A stretch of DNA of 5,604 bases from Promethearchaeota archaeon (GTDB lineage Archaea > Asgardarchaeota > Lokiarchaeia > Sigyniarchaeales > SOKP01): contig DXJM01000085.1 in NCBI GenBank assembly GCA_019057355.1, positions 1 to 5,604 of the forward strand, read 5' to 3'. The translations under genes and the position numbers were made by a program. The notes under the pieces were generated by a model. The model saw nothing but the letters and a program-made list of their open reading frames with translations. It searched no databases and was not told the DNA's origin. How positions within the stretch are numbered: the stretch's first letter is position 1; every line of letters starts with the position of its first letter. This document shows, one piece after another, positions 1-5,590 of the stretch.

Positions 1-288
1 CATTACCAATTTTTATTTAAAGGAGTGATAATCGTAGAAAAAAAATATATTGCTTATAAAGGTGTTTTTGAAGGAAAGATCAGAAAGCGGATGTCAATTG
101 AACCTCGAGAAATGACCAATGCTGATGATTTGGTTGAAATTTTTAAAAATAAATTACCTGATGAAAAAGAAGGAATCCTTAAAATTTATCAGAGAGATTT
201 GATCTCAGGATCTCTGACATTTGTCAAGAAAATTATGATATTTAACGACTTATTTATAACTCGAGAGGAATCAAATAGAGAAGAATGA
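1..288 (+). CDS. Hypothetical protein, C-terminal part (probably 5'-truncated by the window edge)
   Basis: I do not recognise this protein. The reading frame is open from the first base of the window to the TGA at 286-288, giving about 95 residues. It is rich in Lys, Glu and Ile, has no obvious transmembrane segment or signal peptide, and looks like a small soluble alpha/beta domain. A GTG at 25 could be a start and would give 87 residues. However, the AAAGGAG at 18-24 abuts that GTG with no spacer, so it cannot work as a normal ribosome binding site. The frame also encodes plausible sequence further upstream (FLFKGVIIVEKKY). An internal ATG at 91 is another possible start. I therefore prefer a gene that begins outside the window. 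The T-rich stretch after the stop suggests that transcription ends before the flavin reductase gene. Confidence 0.55.
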   Translation, partial: HYQFLFKGVIIVEKKYIAYKGVFEGKIRKRMSIEPREMTNADDLVEIFKNKLPDEKEGILKIYQRDLISGSLTFVKKIMIFNDLFITREESNREE

Positions 289-299
289 TACAATAACTT

Positions 300-326
300 A
301 TTTTAACTTTACTTTTTTTATTATTT
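300..326 (+). terminator. T-rich possible transcription terminator
   Basis: Twelve bases after the stop of the first gene there are successive T runs (TTTT, CTTT, a run of seven T, then TTATTT). Archaeal RNA polymerase commonly terminates at oligo-T tracts without a hairpin, so this fits the 3' end of the upstream gene. In a genome this AT-rich, T tracts are common, so the call is weak. Confidence 0.3.
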
Positions 327-338
327 GCTCAAGAGATA

Positions 339-348
339 CTTTAAAATA
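339..348 (+). promoter_or_regulatory. Possible TATA box for the flavin reductase gene
   Basis: CTTTAAAATA resembles an archaeal TATA box and is preceded by a purine-rich AAGAGA. Initiation about 25 bases downstream would be near 368-370, giving a leader of about 30 bases. A second TATA-like stretch at 388-398 is too close to the ATG at 400 to serve this gene. The AT-rich background makes the call tentative. Confidence 0.3.
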
Positions 349-399
349 GGAAAGAATAATATTATTTCCTAAAAAACTTAATATGATAAATATAAAAGA

Positions 400-963
400 A
401 TGTCTAAAAATAAACTCAAGCCAGGAACTTACATATTTCCATTGCCTATAGTAATTGTGGGCGCAAAAATAGAAGATAAAGTAAATTTTATGACCGTTGC
501 ATGGTGTAGTGTAGTTGAAATTGACCCTCCAATGCTTTCAATCTCTGTGAGTAAAAATCATCATACCAACGTAGGAATAAGGAAAAATAAGACTTTCAGC
601 GTTAATATTCCCTCCGAAGATTTGGTAAAAGCAACCGATTTCATAGGAATGAAATCAGGTGCAGAAATAGATAAGTCAACTATTTTTGAAGTATTTTATG
701 GAGAGTTGCAGAATGCACCCATGATAATAGAAGCAGTTCTGAACATGGAATGCGAAGTTATGAATACAATAGATACTGGAAAGGGGCATGAAATATTCAT
801 TGGTCAAGTTATAAATGCTTATGCTGATAAAAAATATTTAACCAATGGTATTCCGGATATTAGTAAAATTAAACCCCTTATATACGCTACAGGTCAGAAG
901 AGTTATTGGAAAGTTGGAGAAAAAATAGGTAATGCTTGGAATATTGGTCGCAATTATAGATAA
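400..963 (+). CDS. Flavin reductase family protein (FMN-binding split barrel)
   Basis: This 187-residue soluble protein matches the flavin reductase-like/FMN-binding split-barrel family, which binds FMN and in various members passes electrons from NAD(P)H or another donor to flavin or to a partner protein. Visible family signatures include NFMTVAW at residues 29-35, the usual flavin-contacting strand. Others are PPMLSISVSKNHHT at 43-56, FSVNIPS at 66-72, IGMKSGAEIDK at 82-92, FIGQV at 133-137, and the C-terminal PLIY...YWKVGEKIG at 159-177. Length is typical and the protein looks intact. The ATG at 400 gives the expected short N-terminus (MSKNKLKPGTYIFPLP) leading into the first strand. No Shine-Dalgarno site is visible. 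The substrate cannot be told from sequence; no electron-transfer partner gene such as rubredoxin or a flavodiiron protein lies beside it. A general archaeal flavoredoxin-like role is the likeliest reading. Confidence 0.9.
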   Translation: MSKNKLKPGTYIFPLPIVIVGAKIEDKVNFMTVAWCSVVEIDPPMLSISVSKNHHTNVGIRKNKTFSVNIPSEDLVKATDFIGMKSGAEIDKSTIFEVFYGELQNAPMIIEAVLNMECEVMNTIDTGKGHEIFIGQVINAYADKKYLTNGIPDISKIKPLIYATGQKSYWKVGEKIGNAWNIGRNYR

Positions 964-980
964 AAATAAGATAACAAAAA

Positions 981-988
981 TTTAAATA
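981..988 (+). promoter_or_regulatory. TATA box candidate for the GTPase-PAS gene
   Basis: TTTAAATA, preceded by AACAAAAA, lies 29-36 bases upstream of the ATG at 1017. The usual archaeal spacing to the start of transcription would place initiation around 1008-1012, a leader of only a few bases. This suggests the large gene has its own promoter and need not be read through from the flavin reductase gene. Confidence 0.45.
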
Positions 989-1016
989 AGTTCTTCTTTA
1001 CTGTTATTTCGAGTGA

Positions 1017-3869
1017 ATGGAAAAAATGAAGGTGCTCATTTTAAGTCATTTTGATGCCAAATTTGGTCCTAATATTTTCTTGATATCACCAGAAGCATCG
1101 GATAAGAAAGAGTTCGATCAAATTCCTTCATTGATGGACTTGTATTCTGAAGGATATTTCATGCATGTATTCGGTGATTATAAGAGCGCTAATTATATCT
1201 TTAATATTCCAAGCGAGAGAGGACGGGGAAAAGTAGAAACCCTTCTGATATCAATCGTCGTTGATATGAATAGTGATATCAATATTGAATTATCTAAAGA
1301 ACTTTTAAAAGGTTATGTTAATGAATTTCAAGCAATCGAAGATGCTCATAGAGCTTTTTCTAGTGGAGAAAATGAATATTCTAATGCTAAGGATAAATTG
1401 AATGCAATCAAGAATTTATTTGATTCTTTTTATAATACTATTCCCAAGGAAAGTGTCATGTATGAACGTAAGGATGCAAAAATCCTTGTTTTCGGCCTTA
1501 CACAAGCAGGAAAGACGACCATGATGAATAGTATCAAAAAAGAGATGTCAAACAGGACTCTTCCAACAACATATATTGATATATCAAAGATCTTGATTAA
1601 TAATGTTTCGATATATGCTTATGACACACCCGGTCAGCTAAAATATCGTGATTTGTGGACACCCTATTTGAAAAATCAAGATGGTTTGGTGTTTGTACTA
1701 GATATTTTTGATAAGAAGCATTATGATGATGCTCGGAAGATATTACATAGTATTGTAGAGATGCCCGAAATGGACGGCTTGCCTTTATTGATGCTCTTCA
1801 ATAAGGTTGATTTGGTTGAATTAGATATCGATTATTTGAAAAAAGAAATGAATATTGAAAGATTTTCAAATAGACCGCTCAAATGTTACTTAACTAGTGC
1901 TTTAAATAATAAAAATGTAGATAAGGCTTTTTTTTGGCTTTCTGAAAGATTAGGCGAGAGGTTATATCCCCCTCCTAAAACAGAATTAGGAATCCTCTTC
2001 TCTCAATGGGATGAGATGACAGGTCCTAATATAATTGCGATTCATCCTGAAGGTGCTTTTGAAGAACCTGATTTATTAGCTGTGAGATGTTTTTCAATTT
2101 CCCAATTTATTTTTGGAGGAAAGGAGTTCAAGAGAATCTCTGTTATTTTGCCGTTTCCTCATTTAAGAGCAAAAGCAGCCATTTATTTTGATGTTGTGGA
2201 AGATGACTCTGTTCGGGGAGGATATTTACCTCTCTCGCTTGTCATCTTTTATCACGAAAAATATCCAAGGGCAATCATAGACCAATTTAATAGTTTTATC
2301 TTTGAAAGATTTACTGATATAAAAAAAAATTATTTGGACAAGGAATCTGTTCACAATCAAATTAAAGCAATCCATGAAGAAATCTTAAAAAAATTGAAGG
2401 TAGTAGAACCGACGGTAAAAGCTTTAAGAATAGCAGAAATGCGCTATCAATCACTATTCATGACAGCTCGTGATGCTATTCTTATTATTGACCGCAAGTC
2501 TGGAATCATCGTAGATGCCAATAATCAAGCAGAAAAAATCATACAAAGACCACCAGAGATTATCATTGGAATGCATGTATCTCAACTTCAACTCGAAGGA
2601 GAAAAAGGTGATTTCACCCAAAAAATTAATGAACAACTTGAATTAGATTACGCACCCCCTCTTGAAATTAAAATAAAAAATCCTCGGGGTAAGGGGACTC
2701 CAGTTGAAGTTAATGCAAGTGAGATTCAAATGGGCAGCCAAAATTTAATTCAATGCATCATGAGAGATATCACAGAACGTAAATTATCAGAAATTAATCT
2801 AAGAAATTCCGAGAAAAGATATCGTCATCTCTTCAATAATTCACCTTTTACAATAATTCTCGTAAATTCAAAAGGAATGGTGGTGGACTGTAATCCTGTT
2901 GTAGAACAATTATTGGGATATCCAAGGGAAGAATTGATTTATAACAGGTTTGATCAACTTACTTTCATTCATCCAAAGTATTTATTAATGCTCCTAGAAG
3001 GGTTAAAAGATGCCCAAGTAAGTGGTGGAGAAACGTATACAATTCTTGATGCCATGCTCAATAAAAAGGATGGTACATCCATTTGGACTAACATACAATC
3101 CTCTCAAGTGCTTATATCTGAAGAAAAATACATGCAAATCTTAATTACGGATGTTACAAAACAAAAGGAAGCAGAGAATGCTTTGAGAGAGAGTCAACAA
3201 CAATATCATAGACTCTATGATAGAGCAAATTTTTATAAAGAACTTTTTGCTCAGGACGTGAAAAATATCTTTAAAAAGATTCAATCTTCAATTCAATCAT
3301 ATAAAAATGACGAAGTAATACAAAATAAAAAAGAACCTATCGAAATTCTCGAACATATTCGAGAATATAGCATCAGTGGTTCAAAACTTGTCTCTAACGT
3401 TAGAAAACTTGCTTTGATCGAGGATGCCCAACTCTCCTTGGAAAGAATAGAGCTTACCTTGTTTTTAGATCGTGCCATTAAAAATATCCAATCAGGATTT
3501 CCAGATAAAAAAATTCACATTAAAATTTTTCCTCCGAATAAGAAATTTTATATCAGGGCAAATGAAATTCTATTAGATGTTTTCGATAATGTTCTTATAA
3601 ATGTTATTGAATACAATCTATATCCTGAAATTAAGATTAATATCTTAATTACTCGTGAATATAAAGACCAAACTGAGCATTTGAGAATTGAATTCTCAGA
3701 TAAAGGAGTTGACATGCATCAAGAACCATTAGAAGCAGGTTCGACTAAAAAAGAATTTCGAGGGATGCTATTAGGTTTAACGTTTGTCGATCAAATTATT
3801 TCAAGTTTGAATGGAGAGTTTATGGTGAAAGGATCTAATTTTGTCATTATTTTACCTGAAGCCAAGTGA
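1017..3869 (+). CDS. Longin-like / Arf-like GTPase / longin-like / PAS-PAS / degenerate histidine kinase fusion protein
   Basis: A 950-residue, apparently cytoplasmic signalling protein with no membrane segment. Residues 4-110 form a longin/roadblock-like domain with FGPNI and PE near the start. Residues 153-315 form an Arf/Sar1-like GTPase: P-loop GLTQAGKTT (160-168), switch I Thr184, DTPGQ (203-207), NKVD (262-265), TSA (293-295). The stretch after DTPGQ (LWTPYLKNQDGLVFVLD) closely resembles Arf proteins. Residues 323-440 are a second longin-like domain (TGPNI, PE; GGYLPLSLVIFY at 401-412). Residues 475-588 and 597-718 are PAS domains ending in MRDITERK and ITDVTKQK. Residues 722-948 resemble an archaeal histidine kinase, but the expected acceptor His is Gln746 (LFAQD), and the glycine boxes read DKGVDM (895-900) and GMLLGL (916-921). 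Asn858 and Asn862 of the N box remain. A TGA at 1014-1016 lies in frame just before the ATG at 1017. An alternative ATG at 1026 (MKVLILSHFD) lies 9 bases after GAGTGA and is nearly as likely. I infer GTP-dependent switching coupled to PAS sensing; partner and ligand are unknown. Confidence 0.9.
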   Translation: MEKMKVLILSHFDAKFGPNIFLISPEASDKKEFDQIPSLMDLYSEGYFMHVFGDYKSANYIFNIPSERGRGKVETLLISIVVDMNSDINIELSKELLKGYVNEFQAIEDAHRAFSSGENEYSNAKDKLNAIKNLFDSFYNTIPKESVMYERKDAKILVFGLTQAGKTTMMNSIKKEMSNRTLPTTYIDISKILINNVSIYAYDTPGQLKYRDLWTPYLKNQDGLVFVLDIFDKKHYDDARKILHSIVEMPEMDGLPLLMLFNKVDLVELDIDYLKKEMNIERFSNRPLKCYLTSALNNKNVDKAFFWLSERLGERLYPPPKTELGILFSQWDEMTGPNIIAIHPEGAFEEPDLLAVRCFSISQFIFGGKEFKRISVILPFPHLRAKAAIYFDVVEDDSVRGGYLPLSLVIFYHEKYPRAIIDQFNSFIFERFTDIKKNYLDKESVHNQIKAIHEEILKKLKVVEPTVKALRIAEMRYQSLFMTARDAILIIDRKSGIIVDANNQAEKIIQRPPEIIIGMHVSQLQLEGEKGDFTQKINEQLELDYAPPLEIKIKNPRGKGTPVEVNASEIQMGSQNLIQCIMRDITERKLSEINLRNSEKRYRHLFNNSPFTIILVNSKGMVVDCNPVVEQLLGYPREELIYNRFDQLTFIHPKYLLMLLEGLKDAQVSGGETYTILDAMLNKKDGTSIWTNIQSSQVLISEEKYMQILITDVTKQKEAENALRESQQQYHRLYDRANFYKELFAQDVKNIFKKIQSSIQSYKNDEVIQNKKEPIEILEHIREYSISGSKLVSNVRKLALIEDAQLSLERIELTLFLDRAIKNIQSGFPDKKIHIKIFPPNKKFYIRANEILLDVFDNVLINVIEYNLYPEIKINILITREYKDQTEHLRIEFSDKGVDMHQEPLEAGSTKKEFRGMLLGLTFVDQIISSLNGEFMVKGSNFVIILPEAK

Positions 3870-3959
3870 TTTTACTAAGTTTTCATTCATTAATTTTCCT
3901 CCTCATGAAACATTAAATTTCAGGATTGATAGGAAAAAACAGATTCAAAGTGTTCGAGA

Positions 3960-3980
3960 TTAATTTTTTACATTCTTTTC
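3960..3980 (+). terminator. T-rich stretch, weak terminator candidate for the large gene
   Basis: Runs of six T and four T (ATTTTTTA...CTTTTC) lie about 90 bases past the stop of the large gene and upstream of the next promoter. Another T-rich stretch directly follows the stop (3870-3900). Either could end transcription by the oligo-T mechanism of archaea; no strong hairpin is seen at them. Confidence 0.2.
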
Positions 3981-3989
3981 AGGCTCATT

Positions 3990-4002
3990 CTCTATTATAG
4001 AG
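3990..4002. promoter_or_regulatory. 13-base palindrome, possible operator
   Basis: CTCTAT-T-ATAGAG is a perfect six-base dyad around a single central base. It lies just upstream of the TATA-like box at 4021-4028 and about 45 bases before the ATG at 4048. That is where an archaeal activator or repressor often binds. The regulator is unknown. Confidence 0.35.
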
Positions 4003-4020
4003 GATATAAGGAAACTTAAT

Positions 4021-4028
4021 ATTTAAAT
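4021..4028 (+). promoter_or_regulatory. TATA box candidate for the polyprenol-kinase-like gene
   Basis: ATTTAAAT, preceded by GAAACTTAAT, sits 20-27 bases before the ATG at 4048. The usual spacing would place the first transcribed base at or next to the ATG, implying a leaderless mRNA. The only purine-rich candidate, GAGG at 4029-4032, is 15 bases from the ATG, which is too far for a Shine-Dalgarno site. Confidence 0.45.
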
Positions 4029-4047
4029 GAGGATTTACTAAGTTATC

Positions 4048-5142
4048 ATGTTGAATTCCTTATTAGATTTACCTGTAATGATTATGTGCTTTATTTTTTG
4101 TATCGCCATCTTTATTCATGTTGTGAAAATATGGAATGACGAAAACAAGAATATTTATAAAAAGATTGATGAGATAGTGACAGGAATCTTATTATGTGCT
4201 TTAGGGGGTTATTATCCACTTTTTACACAAAAATTTGGAGCTAATTTATCTGGAATCGTATTCCATACTCTTAGAGAAGAATTGTCAATTTTAGGAATAA
4301 TAGGAATTGTTGGCGTAATGCTTGGCATTTGTGCTTGGGGCATTTCGCATAAAATTAAATCAATCAGACATCCAGAACTGTTGAAGGATGTATATAATTA
4401 TGATATATTTACTGAAAGGTTATTAAAAGAATATAAACTCGTGTTAAAAAGAAAGATCACGCATTTACTCCCTTTTGGAGTAATTGGTGTGATTATTCTG
4501 ATATTTGCTGTTTTACAATTCACACCTATTTTTTCAAATAAGTGGCAAAATTATTCCTTATTTTTCATTGTCATTCTTGGAATGGATTTTGCTCTTACAT
4601 TTCTGATTGGAGATCTCATACGATTGTTCGATTATTCTTATATGCCTCCATCAATAGGAGAATTATTTATAAAAGGATTAACACCTAATGAAATAGATAC
4701 CTTTGCCAGTACTTCAATAATGGTGTTTGGTTTTGCACCTTTTCTTCTCCTTGAATTTCCTTTATTTTTAATAATTACCTTGATAACGTCAATAGGCGAC
4801 GGAATGGCATCAATATTTGGAATTATTGCAACAAATAAGAATTTTAGACATGAATTTCCAAAAGGGAGCCATAAGTCGGTTGAAGGTTATATAGGAGGAT
4901 TCCTATTTACATTCTTAAGCGTAATTTTTGCAGGATTATTTTCTAATTTTTTTGGATTTTCCGATTCTAGTGTTTGGACCATAAATCTACTCATCATTCT
5001 TGGATTAATGTTATCCCTCGTGACATTTTTCATTGATATAATCACGAGTAAAAGCATAAAATTATGCGATAATTATCTAAATCCACTCATATGTGGCTTA
5101 GTTGCGATGATATTTCTCATGATTATGGGAGTGCCCTTTTAA
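4048..5142 (+). CDS. Multi-pass membrane protein, CTP-dependent dolichol/polyprenol/phytol kinase-like
   Basis: A 364-residue integral membrane protein with roughly eight or nine hydrophobic segments (about 7-27, 44-58, 79-99, 141-160, 169-190, 221-247, 279-300, 312-331, 344-362). The C-terminal two-thirds carry the signature of the dolichol kinase/phytol kinase/CDP-diglyceride synthetase-like superfamily. Visible parts are a basic-His segment LKRKITH (133-139), GDLIR (188-192), and SIGDGMASIFG (248-258) with Asp251. KGSHKSVEGYIGG (272-284) follows, with Lys276, Ser277 and Glu279, then DN..NPL (341-347). Known members use CTP to phosphorylate a membrane isoprenoid alcohol. In archaea this could supply dolichyl phosphate, the glycan carrier of N-glycosylation, or salvage geranylgeraniol for lipid synthesis. 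The family is well supported but the substrate is inferred. The first 130 residues add two or three membrane helices and a charged linker (100-136) beyond the catalytic core. No glycosyltransferase gene is adjacent. It appears to have its own promoter and is probably leaderless. Confidence 0.8.
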   Translation: MLNSLLDLPVMIMCFIFCIAIFIHVVKIWNDENKNIYKKIDEIVTGILLCALGGYYPLFTQKFGANLSGIVFHTLREELSILGIIGIVGVMLGICAWGISHKIKSIRHPELLKDVYNYDIFTERLLKEYKLVLKRKITHLLPFGVIGVIILIFAVLQFTPIFSNKWQNYSLFFIVILGMDFALTFLIGDLIRLFDYSYMPPSIGELFIKGLTPNEIDTFASTSIMVFGFAPFLLLEFPLFLIITLITSIGDGMASIFGIIATNKNFRHEFPKGSHKSVEGYIGGFLFTFLSVIFAGLFSNFFGFSDSSVWTINLLIILGLMLSLVTFFIDIITSKSIKLCDNYLNPLICGLVAMIFLMIMGVPF

Positions 5143-5147
5143 TTTTT
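5135..5147 (+). terminator. T-rich stretch over the stop codon, weak terminator candidate
   Basis: CTTTTAATTTTTC spans the TAA of the membrane kinase gene. Only 25 bases separate this stop from that of the convergent gene, so transcription from the left must end here or inside the opposing gene, where a run of seven T (5185-5191) is also available. Evidence is composition only. Confidence 0.2.
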
Positions 5148-5167
5148 CAGAACAACTAATTCGTCAA

Positions 5168-5539
5168 TTAATATGAGGAACTAAATTTTTTTGACCTCAA
5201 TTTTGAAATAAGATAACCACGTGAGAGAAGTTGAATGCCGAATTGTTCTGAGTAATCTCTTGAAAAATCAGTCACGATATTGCATATCATGATACCCCCA
5301 TCAACTTCAGCTGAATCAATACAGGCTTTATGTAACTGTCTTAATTGTGTAATTGATATTTCTCTCTTCCAATCTCGGATAAAAATCCCGAATAATGATT
5401 CTTCATTTTTCACAAAGGCATCGAAGTGCCAATATTTGCCAGACTTTCCTTTAATCTTTTGTGGAGTGTCTAAGACTTCATACTTTTGGGAAAAAACCAT
5501 CTTGGTCAAGTCTTTTAAATCTTTCTCATATAACGACAT
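5168..5539 (-). CDS. Small Mrr-like PD-(D/E)XK nuclease-fold protein
   Basis: A 123-residue soluble protein read on the minus strand, ATG complementary to 5537-5539. It looks like a stand-alone Mrr-type restriction-endonuclease-like domain. An N-terminal helix (SLYEKDLKDLTKMVF) contains Glu5. The strand WHFDAF supplies Asp40, followed fifteen residues later by IFIRDWKR with Asp56 and Lys58, which fits the D-Xn-(D/E)-x-K metal-binding centre. Then come a helix with Gln65 and Gln68, a strand GGIMICN (81-87), and the DFSRDYSEQFGIQLLS helix-strand typical of Mrr-like folds. It lacks a DNA-recognition domain and has no methylase neighbour, so a complete restriction system is not indicated. DNA repair or processing, or defence, are possible. 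Convergent with the kinase-like gene, 25 bases between stops. The opposite-strand frame over the same bases gives Cys-rich, family-less sequence, so the minus strand is preferred. Confidence 0.7.
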   Translation of the reverse strand: MSLYEKDLKDLTKMVFSQKYEVLDTPQKIKGKSGKYWHFDAFVKNEESLFGIFIRDWKREISITQLRQLHKACIDSAEVDGGIMICNIVTDFSRDYSEQFGIQLLSRGYLISKLRSKKFSSSY

Positions 5540-5582
5540 GAAAACACGATTATTTTATTTGTAGAATATACTCTTTTTCCAC

Positions 5583-5590
5583 TATATAAA
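5583..5590 (-). promoter_or_regulatory. TATA box candidate for the Mrr-like gene
   Basis: Read on the minus strand this is TTTATATA, the closest match to the archaeal TATA consensus in the window, 44-51 bases upstream of the ATG. Initiation about 25 bases downstream would leave a leader of roughly 20 bases, without a Shine-Dalgarno site. Because the sequence is nearly symmetrical (TATATAAATA on the plus strand), it could also serve a divergent gene beyond the right edge. Confidence 0.4.

Larger units (their letters stand above)
3900..4033. repeat. Imperfect inverted repeat across the intergenic region
   Basis: The 22 bases at 3900-3921 match the reverse complement of 4011-4033 at about 19 positions with one single-base gap; both carry TCCTCAT...ATTAA.TTTC in the same orientation after reverse complementing. 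The arms are about 90 bases apart. The right arm contains the TATA-like box of the downstream gene and abuts one copy of an 11-base direct repeat (4034-4044). What it does is unknown; it could be a small element remnant, a pair of regulator sites or chance in AT-rich DNA. Confidence 0.4.
3871..4044. repeat. 11-base direct repeat TTTACTAAGTT at both ends of the intergenic region
   Basis: TTTACTAAGTT occurs at 3871-3881, two bases after the TGA of the large gene, and again at 4034-4044, four bases before the ATG of the membrane kinase gene. The copies therefore bracket almost the whole intergenic region. The right copy touches an inverted-repeat arm, while the left copy is separated from its arm by 18 bases, so the pair is not a clean target-site duplication. 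Confidence 0.45.

Noticed and set aside
374..384. AAACTTAATAT shared with 4012-4022, both upstream of genes
   Set aside because: The two copies lie at different distances from their start codons (26 and 36 bases), and an 11-base AT-rich match is weak evidence for a common regulator.
1279..1288. Ten-base palindrome TCAATATTGA
   Set aside because: It is inside the coding sequence of the first longin-like domain; short AT-rich palindromes are expected by chance here.
2454..2636. 60-residue open frame on the minus strand inside the large gene
   Set aside because: It lies antisense to the first PAS domain, has no recognisable family, and the plus-strand frame is clearly the coding one.
3293..3478. 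61-residue open frame on the minus strand inside the large gene
   Set aside because: It is antisense to the kinase-like helical region; its Ser-rich composition is what results from reading the AT-rich gene backwards.
3180..3860. Ordinary two-component histidine kinase with a partner response regulator
   Set aside because: The acceptor His is Gln, the glycine boxes are eroded, and no response regulator receiver domain is encoded nearby.
5168..5539. Possible restriction-modification system
   Set aside because: Only a small nuclease-like domain is present; no methyltransferase, specificity subunit or helicase is encoded in the window.
5280..5564. 94-residue open frame on the plus strand overlapping the Mrr-like gene
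   Set aside because: It has a Cys/Ser/Phe-rich composition with no family features, whereas the opposite strand shows a coherent PD-(D/E)XK-like pattern over the same bases.
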